Positions 1 to 8,849 of a DNA stretch of 64,000 nucleotides are shown here, piece by piece; position 1 is the stretch's first letter; each line of letters starts with the position of its first letter. The DNA is taken from assembly GCF_022565475.1 (NCBI RefSeq), contig NZ_JAIUMR010000012.1, positions 1 through 64,000 of the forward strand, given 5' to 3'. This DNA is from Aliidiomarina sp. (lineage in GTDB: Bacteria > Pseudomonadota > Gammaproteobacteria > Enterobacterales > Alteromonadaceae). The position numbers were made by a program, and so were the translations under genes. The notes under the pieces were generated by a model. It did not search any database. It was not told the origin of the DNA and worked only from the letters and a program-made list of their open reading frames with translations.

Positions 1-400
1 AACCGGACGGTGAAGGTGTTAATATCGTACTGCGCGGTGACATCGAGGTTTGCCGTAATCACATCAAACGCAACGCTCCAACCGGTGAAGGTATAACCCT
101 CACGCTCTGGATCTGCTGGAGCAGTTGCTCCTTCGTTCCAATTTACGGTTTCGGTTGCGATGACGCTGTCATCCCAATCCAAGAACCGGACGGTGAAGGT
201 GTTGATGTCGTACTGCGCGGTGACATCTAAATCTGAAGTCACTGTAGCAAAGTCAACATCCCAACCACTAAACGTGTATCCCTCGCGCGTCGGTGATTCA
301 GGAGGTTTAGCTGGCGAATTCCATCTTACCGTCTGCGTTAATAACACGCCCCCATTCCAGTCTAAGAATCGAACCGTGTAAGTATTGATAACCAGAATCG
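1..400 (-). repeat. 183-bp tandem repeats (InlB-type 61-aa unit), array 1
   Basis: The motif GTCGTACTGCGCGGTGACAT recurs with an exact 183-bp period: equivalent bases lie at 24 and 207, with a diverged unit near 390. The array continues past the left edge. Each unit encodes 61 residues with FLDWD, NWNEGATAP, GYTFTGW and DVTAQYDINTF. The same unit is present in the paralog at 3298-4212. Confidence 0.85.
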
Positions 401-2822
401 CGTTTATCGTTAAATCGCTAGTAATAGCGCTGAAATCAGTGTCCCAGTCGACGAAACTATAGCCCGTCACACTTGGTGTACCCGGGTCAAGTGCAGCACT
501 ACCGTGTTCAACCTGTTGTTGGTCAAACTCTTCACCGTTAACGAAAAAAGTCACGGTATATTCGTTAATCGCGAAATTCGCAGTCACTGACAAGTCAGCA
601 GAAACATTCGTGTCAAGACGCGCTGGACTCGTCAATCCGTCGCTCCAATCAACGAATGAATACCCAGTATCGGCAATTGCAGCGACTTCGGTACCACTTG
701 CGCCCTCATTAATTATCTGCGTTTGGTTGCCGACAATTCGACCGCCAGGCCCTGCGGTATAGGTCAATGTATACTCAGCAAGCCATTGCGCGTATAAATG
801 AATATCCTCCGTGCCAGTGGTCACTGCTTCGCCAGGCTCATAGTCCAGCCCAGTGCCATCTTGTGAAGTATTCCAACTTGTGAAGTTATGATTAGCCAAC
901 GCTAGTTCATTGGCGTTTCCGACAACAAAAGACTTGTTCGTCGATAAACTATGACCAAGCTCTGGAACAATGCCGCTAGCTCCATTCGCGTAATAGGTCA
1001 CATACACCGGTGGTGTCCCATCATGTTGAAAAGATCCAATATCCGGACTGCCTGAGCGGCTATAACCGCGTTGATCTAAATCAGGCACCCCATCCATGAT
1101 TAACCCAGCACCGTTGGTAGGGCTTCCTTGAGACCACGCTACCACCCAAACGTTACCGCCGTAGTCGTTGTAAAAGTCAAAAGTTCCTGGGCTTACATCC
1201 ATGACATTAATTGGATTTATGCGGTTGTCTTCAGGCAAATCTCTAATTATTGAGTGACGCACATTGAGCTGTGCCTGAACTGATTCATGAAGGAAGAATT
1301 CATCACGCGCCCCCTGTGTAAAGTTCCCATCAACAACATTATTAACAAGCTCCACGGGCATATCTCGTTCGAAAACTGCATAAAGAGCAATTCCTGCGCC
1401 TTGTGTCCCTTCTCCATGTAATGTGTTTCCCACAAACGTGGAATTGAAAATACCAAAATCAGATGGGTTGTGTACGCTATCAATTAAAATACCGCCGCCT
1501 GCTACGTGCGGATTAGACCACCCTACGGCATCTACTAAATCAACTCTGTTGTTGTAGAAGGTTGAATTTACAATTGTTGCTCCTGCCCAGCTGTGGATAC
1601 CACCACCACCGATGAATCGCCAATTCGGGCCTGTTACAACGCGATTATTCCAGATTGTACAGCTATCTAGAACCAAACCACTTCTCGCATAAATTCCGCC
1701 ACCTGAAGCGGTACCGGGAGACAAGCCGTCAACTTGATTGTTGTGAACCTCACAATTTCGCATGGTAATCGGACTTTCAGCTCGAACCGCTCCGCCATAG
1801 GACATATCGCCGGAAAGGCTACCATGACGAATCGTCATATCGGAGAGCAATACGTCAGTTAGCATCGCCGGTATATTAAAAACTCGTCCATTCGCAACGT
1901 TTGGCTCAGCTGCGGCTTGAACGATCGTTAATCCGACCCCCGCTCCAATAATTGACAGGTTCTTGTCAATAACAATGTCTTTTTCCGTATATGTCCCTGC
2001 CTCCACTCGAATAATATCGTCGGAATTCGCAGCAGCTATTGCAGCCGTAATCGTTGAATAATCGTGACCAGAGCCTACCCAAAGTTCATCACGGAATCTG
2101 AGTGACAAATCGTTTGACAATGCATTGCGCATATCCTCCGCAGAGCCATTCTCAAAGGCCGCATCCTGAAAGGACAAACTAACTTCAACGTTATCTCCCC
2201 GCTTAGCGGCATTGGCTTGACCTACGAAAAACAACTCAAGTTCAACATCACCTTGCTTAATTAATTTTGCGGTGAGTCCGTCGGGTAGGTTATCAATGAT
2301 AGCGTATCCAAAATCGATGAAGTCATCTCCAACATTGCCTGCGAAGAATTGAATATCTTGGTTAACGATTGTAATCCGAGCGGATTGTTCGAAAGACCCA
2401 GCGTTCTCGAACGACTCCAAAAAATCTTTAGTTGAGAAAGATACCCGAGGTCCAGCGGGGACAACTCGAATATCATGTTCGTCTTCGTCGCTATACCAGT
2501 CATCTACGTAGACCCATCCGGTTTCTGGTGGCGTTTGTGCATTGCTAGGGTTGAAAGCTTCTTCAACGGGAGTATTTAAGTTATAGCTCATCGACCATCC
2601 AAGTCTTCCATAGAAAAGATAGCGAACATAATAAGAATCTTCAGTATCCGTTATTTTAATATAATAAGGTCGATCTTGATGCGTACCCGCTTCGGTGTAT
2701 ATGCCGTTGAAGCTTGGTAAGAGGACACCTGACACCTCATACTCAACGTATTCACTCGCCTGAGTATGAGTGTGAAGCAAAAAGAAAAGAATAATTAAAC
2801 TAAAGATAGCGCGCGCATTCAT
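1..2822 (-). CDS. Giant secreted beta-helix / InlB-B-repeat protein (C-terminus off window)
   Basis: An open frame runs from ATG at 2822 to the left window edge, giving about 940 codons with the C-terminus missing. An AAGGACG Shine-Dalgarno sequence precedes the ATG. The N-terminus (MNARAIFSLIILFFLLH...) is a Sec signal peptide. The middle has parallel beta-helix-like repeats with Asn ladders and a choice-of-anchor-Q-like motif (PDLDQRGYSRSG). The C-terminal part has InlB B-repeat-like units (FLDWDDSV, GYTFTGW, DVTAQYDINTF). At DNA level these become nearly identical 183-bp tandem repeats at the window edge. The next gene (2998-6654) is a full paralog with the same layout. It is probably an exported surface or adhesin-like protein. 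That role is inferred from architecture only, and no catalytic motif was found. Confidence 0.8.
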   Translation of the reverse strand, partial: MNARAIFSLIILFFLLHTHTQASEYVEYEVSGVLLPSFNGIYTEAGTHQDRPYYIKITDTEDSYYVRYLFYGRLGWSMSYNLNTPVEEAFNPSNAQTPPETGWVYVDDWYSDEDEHDIRVVPAGPRVSFSTKDFLESFENAGSFEQSARITIVNQDIQFFAGNVGDDFIDFGYAIIDNLPDGLTAKLIKQGDVELELFFVGQANAAKRGDNVEVSLSFQDAAFENGSAEDMRNALSNDLSLRFRDELWVGSGHDYSTITAAIAAANSDDIIRVEAGTYTEKDIVIDKNLSIIGAGVGLTIVQAAAEPNVANGRVFNIPAMLTDVLLSDMTIRHGSLSGDMSYGGAVRAESPITMRNCEVHNNQVDGLSPGTASGGGIYARSGLVLDSCTIWNNRVVTGPNWRFIGGGGIHSWAGATIVNSTFYNNRVDLVDAVGWSNPHVAGGGILIDSVHNPSDFGIFNSTFVGNTLHGEGTQGAGIALYAVFERDMPVELVNNVVDGNFTQGARDEFFLHESVQAQLNVRHSIIRDLPEDNRINPINVMDVSPGTFDFYNDYGGNVWVVAWSQGSPTNGAGLIMDGVPDLDQRGYSRSGSPDIGSFQHDGTPPVYVTYYANGASGIVPELGHSLSTNKSFVVGNANELALANHNFTSWNTSQDGTGLDYEPGEAVTTGTEDIHLYAQWLAEYTLTYTAGPGGRIVGNQTQIINEGASGTEVAAIADTGYSFVDWSDGLTSPARLDTNVSADLSVTANFAINEYTVTFFVNGEEFDQQQVEHGSAALDPGTPSVTGYSFVDWDTDFSAITSDLTINAILVINTYTVRFLDWNGGVLLTQTVRWNSPAKPPESPTREGYTFSGWDVDFATVTSDLDVTAQYDINTFTVRFLDWDDSVIATETVNWNEGATAPADPEREGYTFTGWSVAFDVITANLDVTAQYDINTFTVR

Positions 2823-2997
2823 GGGCAACGTCCTTGTAATAAATGCACATGCAAACGACTGCTTAACTGAATGACTGTGCGAGAGTGGTAAACGAATGAC
2901 CAAAATAACATAATTTAAACATCGTTTCAAAAACTGTATAAAAACGATAGGCTAGAATTACCGCTGCAAGTCATTATTTGCTTCAGTCAATATGGCC

Positions 2998-5900
2998 TTA
3001 GAGTTGGTTTTCAGTTCGGCGGATAGCTTCAATAATCAACAATAATGATCTTCTTCGTTTTAACTCTCTCGGCGTTGCTTCGAATTCCAGAATAATTTCA
3101 CAGTCATTGACAATACCCGCAGTGCGATACATGTTGTCATCATCTACAGCACCGTCACACCCGAGGGCACTGACAAGTTGCGCCTGCGGTTGAGGCTCTA
3201 CCAAAAATTCAATCTGTTCACCATGTGCCACCATAAACAGACTTGGAATAGGTAACCCCGGACCAATCACGTTGACTGTAACGGTGTAATAATTTATTTC
3301 ATACTTTGCAGTCACGTCCAAGTTTACTGTAATCACATCAAACGCCGCGCTCCAACCAGTGAAGGTATAACCCTCACGCTCTGGATCTACTGGAGCCGTT
3401 GCTCCTTCGTTCCAGTTCACGGTTTCAGTTGTGAGGACGCTATCATCCCAATCTAGGAACCGCACGGTGAAAGTGTTGATGTCGTACTGCGCGGTCACAT
3501 CGAGATCTGACGTAACCGTAGTGAAACTAACATCCCAACCGTTGAAGGTATGGCCATCACGCTCTGGAACCGCCGGCGCTGTTGCCTCAGTATTCCAATT
3601 CACCGTCTGTGTCGACAACACCGAACCATCCCAATCGAGGAACCGAACGGTAAAGGTGTTGATGTCGTACTGCGCGGTGACATCGAGATCCGAAGTGATC
3701 GTCGTGAACCCAACATCCCAACCGGTGAAGGTGTGGCCATCACGCTCTGGAACCGCCGGCGCTGTTGCCGCTTCATTCCAATTAACTGCCTGCGTTGTCA
3801 GTACCGAGCCATCCCAATCCAAGAACCGAACGGTAAAGGTGTTGATGTCGTATTGTGCAGTGACATCTAAATCCGAAGTCACAGCTGCAAACCCAACATC
3901 CCAACTCGTGAAGGTGTGGCCATCACGTGTCGGATCCGCAGGCGCGGTTGCGGCTTCGTTCCAGTTCACAGTTTCCGTCGACAACACCGAGGCATCCCAA
4001 TCCAAGAACCGAACGGAGAAGGTGTTGATGTCGTACTGTGCAATCGCATCTAAAGATGAGGTGACTGAGGCAAGGTCGACACTCCAGCCCGTAAACGTAT
4101 AACCATCGCGAGCAGGTGCAATCGGCGCTGGTGCACTGCTACCATGTTCAACATAAACGGTTACAATTAGATTATTTTCATGATCATAGAAATTGACCGG
4201 ATAGGTCTTGATCAGCAAAATAGCATTTACCGTTAAGTCGCTCGTAACATCGCTAAAATCAACATCCCAATCGATGAAATCATAGCCCGTTACCGTCGGC
4301 ACACCGGGATCAACTGCACCGCTGCCGTGCTGAACGGTTTGCTGATCAAATTGAACACCATTAACGAGAAATGTGACTGTGTATTCACTTAACGCAAAGT
4401 TAGCAGTTACCGACAAATTAGAAAAAACATCCATATCCTGACGAGTCGCACTGGTCACCCCGTCACTCCAATCAACGAACGAATAACCCGTATCCGCAAT
4501 TGCAGTGACCGCTGATCCACTGTCCCCCTCAATTACGGTCTGCGAAGCGTCACCGTCAATAAAACCACCAGTACCCGCCACGTAAGTCAACGTGTAATGC
4601 AACACATCCGGCAGCCATTGCGCGTATAAGTTGATATCGGCTATGTCTGCGATGACAATTTGTCCCGGCACGTACTTCACACCCGAACCATCCGGAGAGC
4701 TGTTCCAGCCATCGAAATTTAAATCCTGCAAAGCTAACCCGTCGCCATTGCTTACCGTGAAGGCTTTACCGCTCGACAAACTATGGCCAAGCTCCGGAAC
4801 ACTGCCACTGCCGCCATTGGCGAAATAAGTCACATACACAGGAAGCGTGCCATCATATTGAAAAGCACCAATATCTGGATTGCCTGACCGGCTAAAGCCA
4901 CGCTGATCGAGATCCGGAACACCATTAGTTATGACGCCAGCCCCAATAGCTGGACTGCCAGACAAAAGCTGAAAGCCATTCGTGTTGCCGCCGTAATTGT
5001 CTAACACATCAAGCAGTGGGGGCACATTCATAGTGTTCTCGAGTACAAACGGCGCGGAGCCTGATGAGTCAACTAAATCAATAATCGAATGCCGGACATA
5101 GACAGTCCCATCACCCGCATTGACATAAACATCCTGTCCATCGATCGCCAGAATCGATTCATTGTCGGTAATAACGCTATTAATAATTTCGTAATTTGCA
5201 GCGCTATTTGACTGATTAAACACAATGCCGCCACCTTCGCCAACGGAGCTATTACCCACGATCGTCGAGTTAATAATTCGCACACTTGCAGAGGTTTGTG
5301 ACAAAAGAGCACCACCACGCATATCCGCCGAGCCACTATTTTGAGAGGTAAGATGATTCGCTGTAAAAGTCGAGTTCACGATCGTTGATGAGCCGCCAAC
5401 ATAAAGTCCAGCGCCTCCAGACGTGACCGCGGTAGATAGATTCAATTCATTCTCGTCGATAAGACAATTCTCGAGCCGAAGACCGTTTTCAGCATACACG
5501 CCTGCACCAAAAGAGCTGGAAGTTCCTTCAGCTTTATTCAACGTAATATGGCAGTTACGAAGCGTGAAAAAACTGTTGGCTAATATTCCCGCGCCATTCA
5601 GTCCTTGTCCTCGGAGATGACCGTGCCGAATGGTTAAATCAGAAAATAGGACATCCGTCAGATTAAAAAACACCCTAAATACACGTCCCGTCGGCGCAAG
5701 CGGTATCCCACCGCCGGGCGCTGTGATACCTGCGGTTCCTGGGGTTTCAGCCGCCTGCACGATCGTTTGCCCTGCTCCAGCACCAATGATCGACAGGTTC
5801 TTGCTAATAACAATATCCTTTTCTGTATAGATACCCGCAGCCACTCGAATAATATCGAAATCTTGCGCGGCACTCACCGCTGCGGCAATTGTTCCATAAT

Positions 5901-6654
5901 CACCTTCATCGCCAACGTTAATTTCATCCCGGAATTGTAGTGTGATATCACTCCTGACTGCACCAAGGGTCTCATCTGGAACTGTTCCCAAAGGCCCAGT
6001 AAACGCAGAATCATTGAAAACAAACGTGACGTCGTCGACAGAATTTGCGCGTGCCGAAAATACAGCGTTCCCCTCAAAATAGACTTCAAGCTCAGTTTCG
6101 CTTTGATAGATTACTTTAGCAGTCAGACCATCGGGGAGGTTTGTGACTGTCACTCGACCAGTATCGATAAAGTCTTCGCCCACGCTGCCATTAAATTTAT
6201 ACCCGAGTGCGTTATTGTGGGTTACGCGCGAAATTTGTGGGAATGTCCCGTCGTTAGAGGCGGATTCTATCCAGATTGTCCGGGAAAAAGTAATCCTTGG
6301 CACATGACGAGTTAGTTGAAAGTTGTTTAAAGCGGGAAGGAAGGATATCCAGCCGGTTTCCGGCGGTATTTCAGATTGACTTTGGTTAGTAGCTAGAGGG
6401 ATCTCAGTCAAGCTTCTGGCGAAGCGCCACTCACCGGATTCTGAATCGGGACTATGAAAATAGAGGTAAGCGAGCGGCATGAAGTAAATGTCGTTCTTCG
6501 TGTAGACAGGCTTTCCATTCAACGTTGAGAACTGCGAGTAGATTCCGTTAAGGTTTGATAATTCGCCAGTTACGCCAGATACCTCATATTGATTGGCCTG
6601 CGAAGAAACAGAAAAGAAGACGAAAAACAAAGCCACCAGGGTGCGTGCATTCAT
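2998..6654 (-). CDS. Giant secreted beta-helix / InlB-B-repeat protein, 1218 aa
   Basis: This is a complete paralog of the left-edge gene. Residues 1-20 form a Sec signal peptide (LVALFFVFFSVSSQA). A region of unknown fold follows to about residue 245, then a right-handed beta-helix region (about 245-590; GAGVYAENGLRLENCLIDEN-type rungs), then a choice-of-anchor-Q motif (PDLDQRGFSRSGNPDIGAFQ). From about residue 600 come InlB B-repeat-like units, the last ones being near-identical 61-residue copies. The tail ends RELKRRRSLLLIIEAIRR. The ATG at 6654 has AAAGGAAG 8 nt upstream. 175 bp separate it from the next gene. Likely exported and surface-exposed, possibly an adhesin or polysaccharide-binding protein; this is inference. 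No enzyme signature was seen. Confidence 0.85.
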   Translation of the reverse strand: MNARTLVALFFVFFSVSSQANQYEVSGVTGELSNLNGIYSQFSTLNGKPVYTKNDIYFMPLAYLYFHSPDSESGEWRFARSLTEIPLATNQSQSEIPPETGWISFLPALNNFQLTRHVPRITFSRTIWIESASNDGTFPQISRVTHNNALGYKFNGSVGEDFIDTGRVTVTNLPDGLTAKVIYQSETELEVYFEGNAVFSARANSVDDVTFVFNDSAFTGPLGTVPDETLGAVRSDITLQFRDEINVGDEGDYGTIAAAVSAAQDFDIIRVAAGIYTEKDIVISKNLSIIGAGAGQTIVQAAETPGTAGITAPGGGIPLAPTGRVFRVFFNLTDVLFSDLTIRHGHLRGQGLNGAGILANSFFTLRNCHITLNKAEGTSSSFGAGVYAENGLRLENCLIDENELNLSTAVTSGGAGLYVGGSSTIVNSTFTANHLTSQNSGSADMRGGALLSQTSASVRIINSTIVGNSSVGEGGGIVFNQSNSAANYEIINSVITDNESILAIDGQDVYVNAGDGTVYVRHSIIDLVDSSGSAPFVLENTMNVPPLLDVLDNYGGNTNGFQLLSGSPAIGAGVITNGVPDLDQRGFSRSGNPDIGAFQYDGTLPVYVTYFANGGSGSVPELGHSLSSGKAFTVSNGDGLALQDLNFDGWNSSPDGSGVKYVPGQIVIADIADINLYAQWLPDVLHYTLTYVAGTGGFIDGDASQTVIEGDSGSAVTAIADTGYSFVDWSDGVTSATRQDMDVFSNLSVTANFALSEYTVTFLVNGVQFDQQTVQHGSGAVDPGVPTVTGYDFIDWDVDFSDVTSDLTVNAILLIKTYPVNFYDHENNLIVTVYVEHGSSAPAPIAPARDGYTFTGWSVDLASVTSSLDAIAQYDINTFSVRFLDWDASVLSTETVNWNEAATAPADPTRDGHTFTSWDVGFAAVTSDLDVTAQYDINTFTVRFLDWDGSVLTTQAVNWNEAATAPAVPERDGHTFTGWDVGFTTITSDLDVTAQYDINTFTVRFLDWDGSVLSTQTVNWNTEATAPAVPERDGHTFNGWDVSFTTVTSDLDVTAQYDINTFTVRFLDWDDSVLTTETVNWNEGATAPVDPEREGYTFTGWSAAFDVITVNLDVTAKYEINYYTVTVNVIGPGLPIPSLFMVAHGEQIEFLVEPQPQAQLVSALGCDGAVDDDNMYRTAGIVNDCEIILEFEATPRELKRRRSLLLIIEAIRRTENQL
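3298..4212 (-). repeat. 183-bp tandem repeats, array 2 (about five units)
   Basis: Equivalent bases fall at 3298, 3481, 3664, 3847 and 4030, each exactly 183 bp apart. The central units are nearly identical; the outer ones are diverged. They lie wholly in frame inside the 1218-aa gene, so loss or gain of a unit keeps the frame. The units also match those at 1-400 in the neighbouring paralog, which would allow unequal crossing-over or gene conversion between the two genes. Confidence 0.9.
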
Positions 6655-6708
6655 GCGCTACTTCCTTTGTAAAGCGCACATTGAAACGTCTTCGTTATGC
6701 GCGGCTGC

Positions 6709-6729
6709 GCTGTTTAATTTTTAAACAGC
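6709..6729. other. Perfect 9-bp hairpin between secreted-protein genes
   Basis: GCTGTTTAA and TTAAACAGC form a perfect stem with a TTT loop, in the 129-bp gap after the 239-aa gene and before the 1218-aa gene (minus-strand order). There is no clear T-run on the minus strand, so a terminator role is uncertain. It may act as a weak terminator or an mRNA end structure. Confidence 0.4.
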
Positions 6730-6783
6730 GGATGCCGAAATATAACAAAGCTTTGACAATAAAGACACTAATAACGTTTAGGG

Positions 6784-7503
6784 CTATTGCTCCAACAAGA
6801 TAATCAAGTTTAATAGAGTATTGCGACGACGCTGAGTTGCTCGCTCAACGACACTGACAAACTCAAAGCTATAGTTGCCAATCGTCAATGTTGTACGGAT
6901 CGTTTGACCTGGATTGCCGTCAACAAAATGACGTACGCAGATTGTATCGCCAGGGTATAAGAGCACTTCACCGCTGATATATTCGCCTGTACAATTCAAC
7001 GAGATCTCACCGTTATTCACAGTGACAACGACCGGGCCATTGATTCCACGAATTGCGATAGGTGCAGACTCAGCATAGCGACCATCTTGGGCATCTTGGT
7101 AAACGGGAACATCTATTGGCTCGGGATCACTCGTACTCAGCGCAATGAAGTCCGCACTCAACTCACTTGACTGCATAATACGAAACTGGCAACTTTCTGC
7201 GACCGAACATGTCGCATGACTCCAACCGATAAAATAGGAACCGACATCAGCATGGGCGTCCAACTCTACCAAGGTTCCAGAGTCCAACTCGACTTCACAA
7301 GCTGCACCGCAGTCAATGCCATTGCCGAGTACTAACCCCTCGCCAGAGCCAGTTCGATTCACGCGCAGTACTACCGGTGTTGACCATTGCGCTTGGTTCC
7401 AATTGGACTCGTTCCAAACTAACGTCTCCGCACTCACTCGGAAAACGCTCGCAACACCAATGACGAGGAGCACTGAGGTTAATATAAAATTTTTGTTTTT
7501 CAT
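6784..7503 (-). CDS. Secreted protein with divergent InlB B-repeat domain, 239 aa
   Basis: The N-terminus is a Sec signal peptide (FILTSVLLVIGVASVFRVSA). Residues about 46-120 match the divergent InlB-B / bacterial repeat type (VNRTGSGEG, NGIDCGAACEVEL, YFIGWSHATCSVAESC, ELSADF), with four Cys residues that could form disulfides. A second beta-rich domain follows. The C-terminus ends QRRRNTLLNLIILLEQ, similar in pattern to the tail of the 1218-aa protein. Its ATG overlaps the upstream gene's TGA as ATGA, so the two are translationally coupled. Function is unknown; probably an exported accessory of the beta-helix proteins. Confidence 0.75.
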   Translation of the reverse strand: MKNKNFILTSVLLVIGVASVFRVSAETLVWNESNWNQAQWSTPVVLRVNRTGSGEGLVLGNGIDCGAACEVELDSGTLVELDAHADVGSYFIGWSHATCSVAESCQFRIMQSSELSADFIALSTSDPEPIDVPVYQDAQDGRYAESAPIAIRGINGPVVVTVNNGEISLNCTGEYISGEVLLYPGDTICVRHFVDGNPGQTIRTTLTIGNYSFEFVSVVERATQRRRNTLLNLIILLEQ

Positions 7504-8825
7504 TCGTTTAACACCGCGTCACGAACCAATTGATAAAGAATATTTATGTCTTCTCCGCCCATGCAGCGTGTCTCTGGATGATCACGCAACAAGTTTATAT
7601 TCGAGATGTTAACTTGTGAGATTCCTGAGCAACTTAATCGCGATAAATCGACAACACTATTGCTGTCTATTTGAGCATTCCCATTACTCGCATTTAAACG
7701 CCCAATGAACTGCGTTTCACTGGCATTCAGACTCGATTGATCACGAATATCCATCTCGCCTATCGTCACTTGCCGCACATCAGCAATCGAATGTCGGGAC
7801 AGCCGAAAAGTTTCAGTCACTGTTCCACCATTAAGTTCAACAAGACTTCCACGACCCGCACTAACGGAATGAAGAGTCGTAGGCTGCCTGATGATTAACT
7901 TACTGGCATCAATATTAACGTTTGTTTGATTCGATAATTGATAGGCCGTCATCGTGCTATTGTTAATTAAATGGACGGAGCCGTCGCCCACGGTCTCTAG
8001 TTCATGTTCCCAAACATTCCAATGGGAAGAACTTACCATTGTTGAAAATTGGCTGGCTTCGATATAAACATGGCCCGCTTGCTGAAAAGTCGAAAAGCCC
8101 AAATCAACACCCATTTGAACCTGCCGAATTGCGACATCCCTCCAAGTCACAATACTCGCGCCATTTAAAGCTAAGATGCCCGTTTCAAAATTAACTATTT
8201 CGAGTGCATTCATTCCAACTGTCGCACCCTCACGAGCGACAACACCGGTTCCGCTGCCCTTACCAAAGAACGTGACGTCAGACAGCCCACCTTTGGCATT
8301 ATTGTTATAGTAAACGCCATGGACATCCGCATCGCCCAAGTAAATATTCAAACGCGACAAGAACAGATTATCATCGGTGCCCTGCAAACTAACACGATTT
8401 GTATCAGGGTGAGGCACAATGCTCGCACGATTTTCAGGCGCTGGGCCGATACCAAGTAGCCATATATTCTGGCCTCGACGAAACTCCGTCGCATCCTGCC
8501 AAAAACTCCCGTAGCATTCACCCTCGAGGCTAATCCGAACATCGTCAAAATTGACGCCTTCCCAAAGCGCATCGCGCAATGCATACGGATTTTCATGACA
8601 ATTGGCATGCTTAGCAAAACGAGCTTTACCAGCCGTACTCTCATCAAAGCGCTTCATCAAATCAGCAATTTCGGCAGCCAAAAAGCTGAAGTTTTCATTC
8701 ACCTCCTCTGCTTTTGCTGGGGTGCCGGGGCTGAATTGGTGGGGAACATCAACTTCTTGGGCGAAAATTGGCCAAGACAAGATGCCGCTAACCGCAACAA
8801 TCTTTAGCATTTGAATTTTTTTCAT
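7500..8825 (-). CDS. Secreted beta-helix-like protein, 441 aa (paralog A)
   Basis: Signal peptide (MLKIVAVSGILSWPIFA) followed by the motif HQFSPGTPAKAEEVNENFSFL, a short helical segment common near the N-terminus of exported repeat proteins. Residues about 130-420 consist of short beta-rung repeats rich in Asn, Ser and Val with no Gly-Asp catalytic cluster, consistent with a parallel beta-helix. Conserved Cys residues lie in CHENPY, GECYGSF, LSCSG and TRCMGG. It is clearly homologous to the 443-aa neighbour (8850-10181), 24 bp away. It is followed by the InlB-domain gene with an ATGA overlap. Function unknown; surface or polysaccharide interaction is a guess. Confidence 0.75.
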   Translation of the reverse strand: MKKIQMLKIVAVSGILSWPIFAQEVDVPHQFSPGTPAKAEEVNENFSFLAAEIADLMKRFDESTAGKARFAKHANCHENPYALRDALWEGVNFDDVRISLEGECYGSFWQDATEFRRGQNIWLLGIGPAPENRASIVPHPDTNRVSLQGTDDNLFLSRLNIYLGDADVHGVYYNNNAKGGLSDVTFFGKGSGTGVVAREGATVGMNALEIVNFETGILALNGASIVTWRDVAIRQVQMGVDLGFSTFQQAGHVYIEASQFSTMVSSSHWNVWEHELETVGDGSVHLINNSTMTAYQLSNQTNVNIDASKLIIRQPTTLHSVSAGRGSLVELNGGTVTETFRLSRHSIADVRQVTIGEMDIRDQSSLNASETQFIGRLNASNGNAQIDSNSVVDLSRLSCSGISQVNISNINLLRDHPETRCMGGEDINILYQLVRDAVLNE

Positions 8826-8849
8826 ATGGTACCTGTTTTTGTAAAAACT

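Noticed and set aside
3431-4102. Plus-strand open frame of 223 codons with internal repeats
   Set aside because: It is the antisense shadow of the 183-bp repeats in the 1218-aa gene; repeats with a length divisible by three keep several frames open.
3298-4212. Possible CRISPR array
   Set aside because: The period is 183 bp, the whole unit is repeated with no variable spacers, and it lies in a coding frame.
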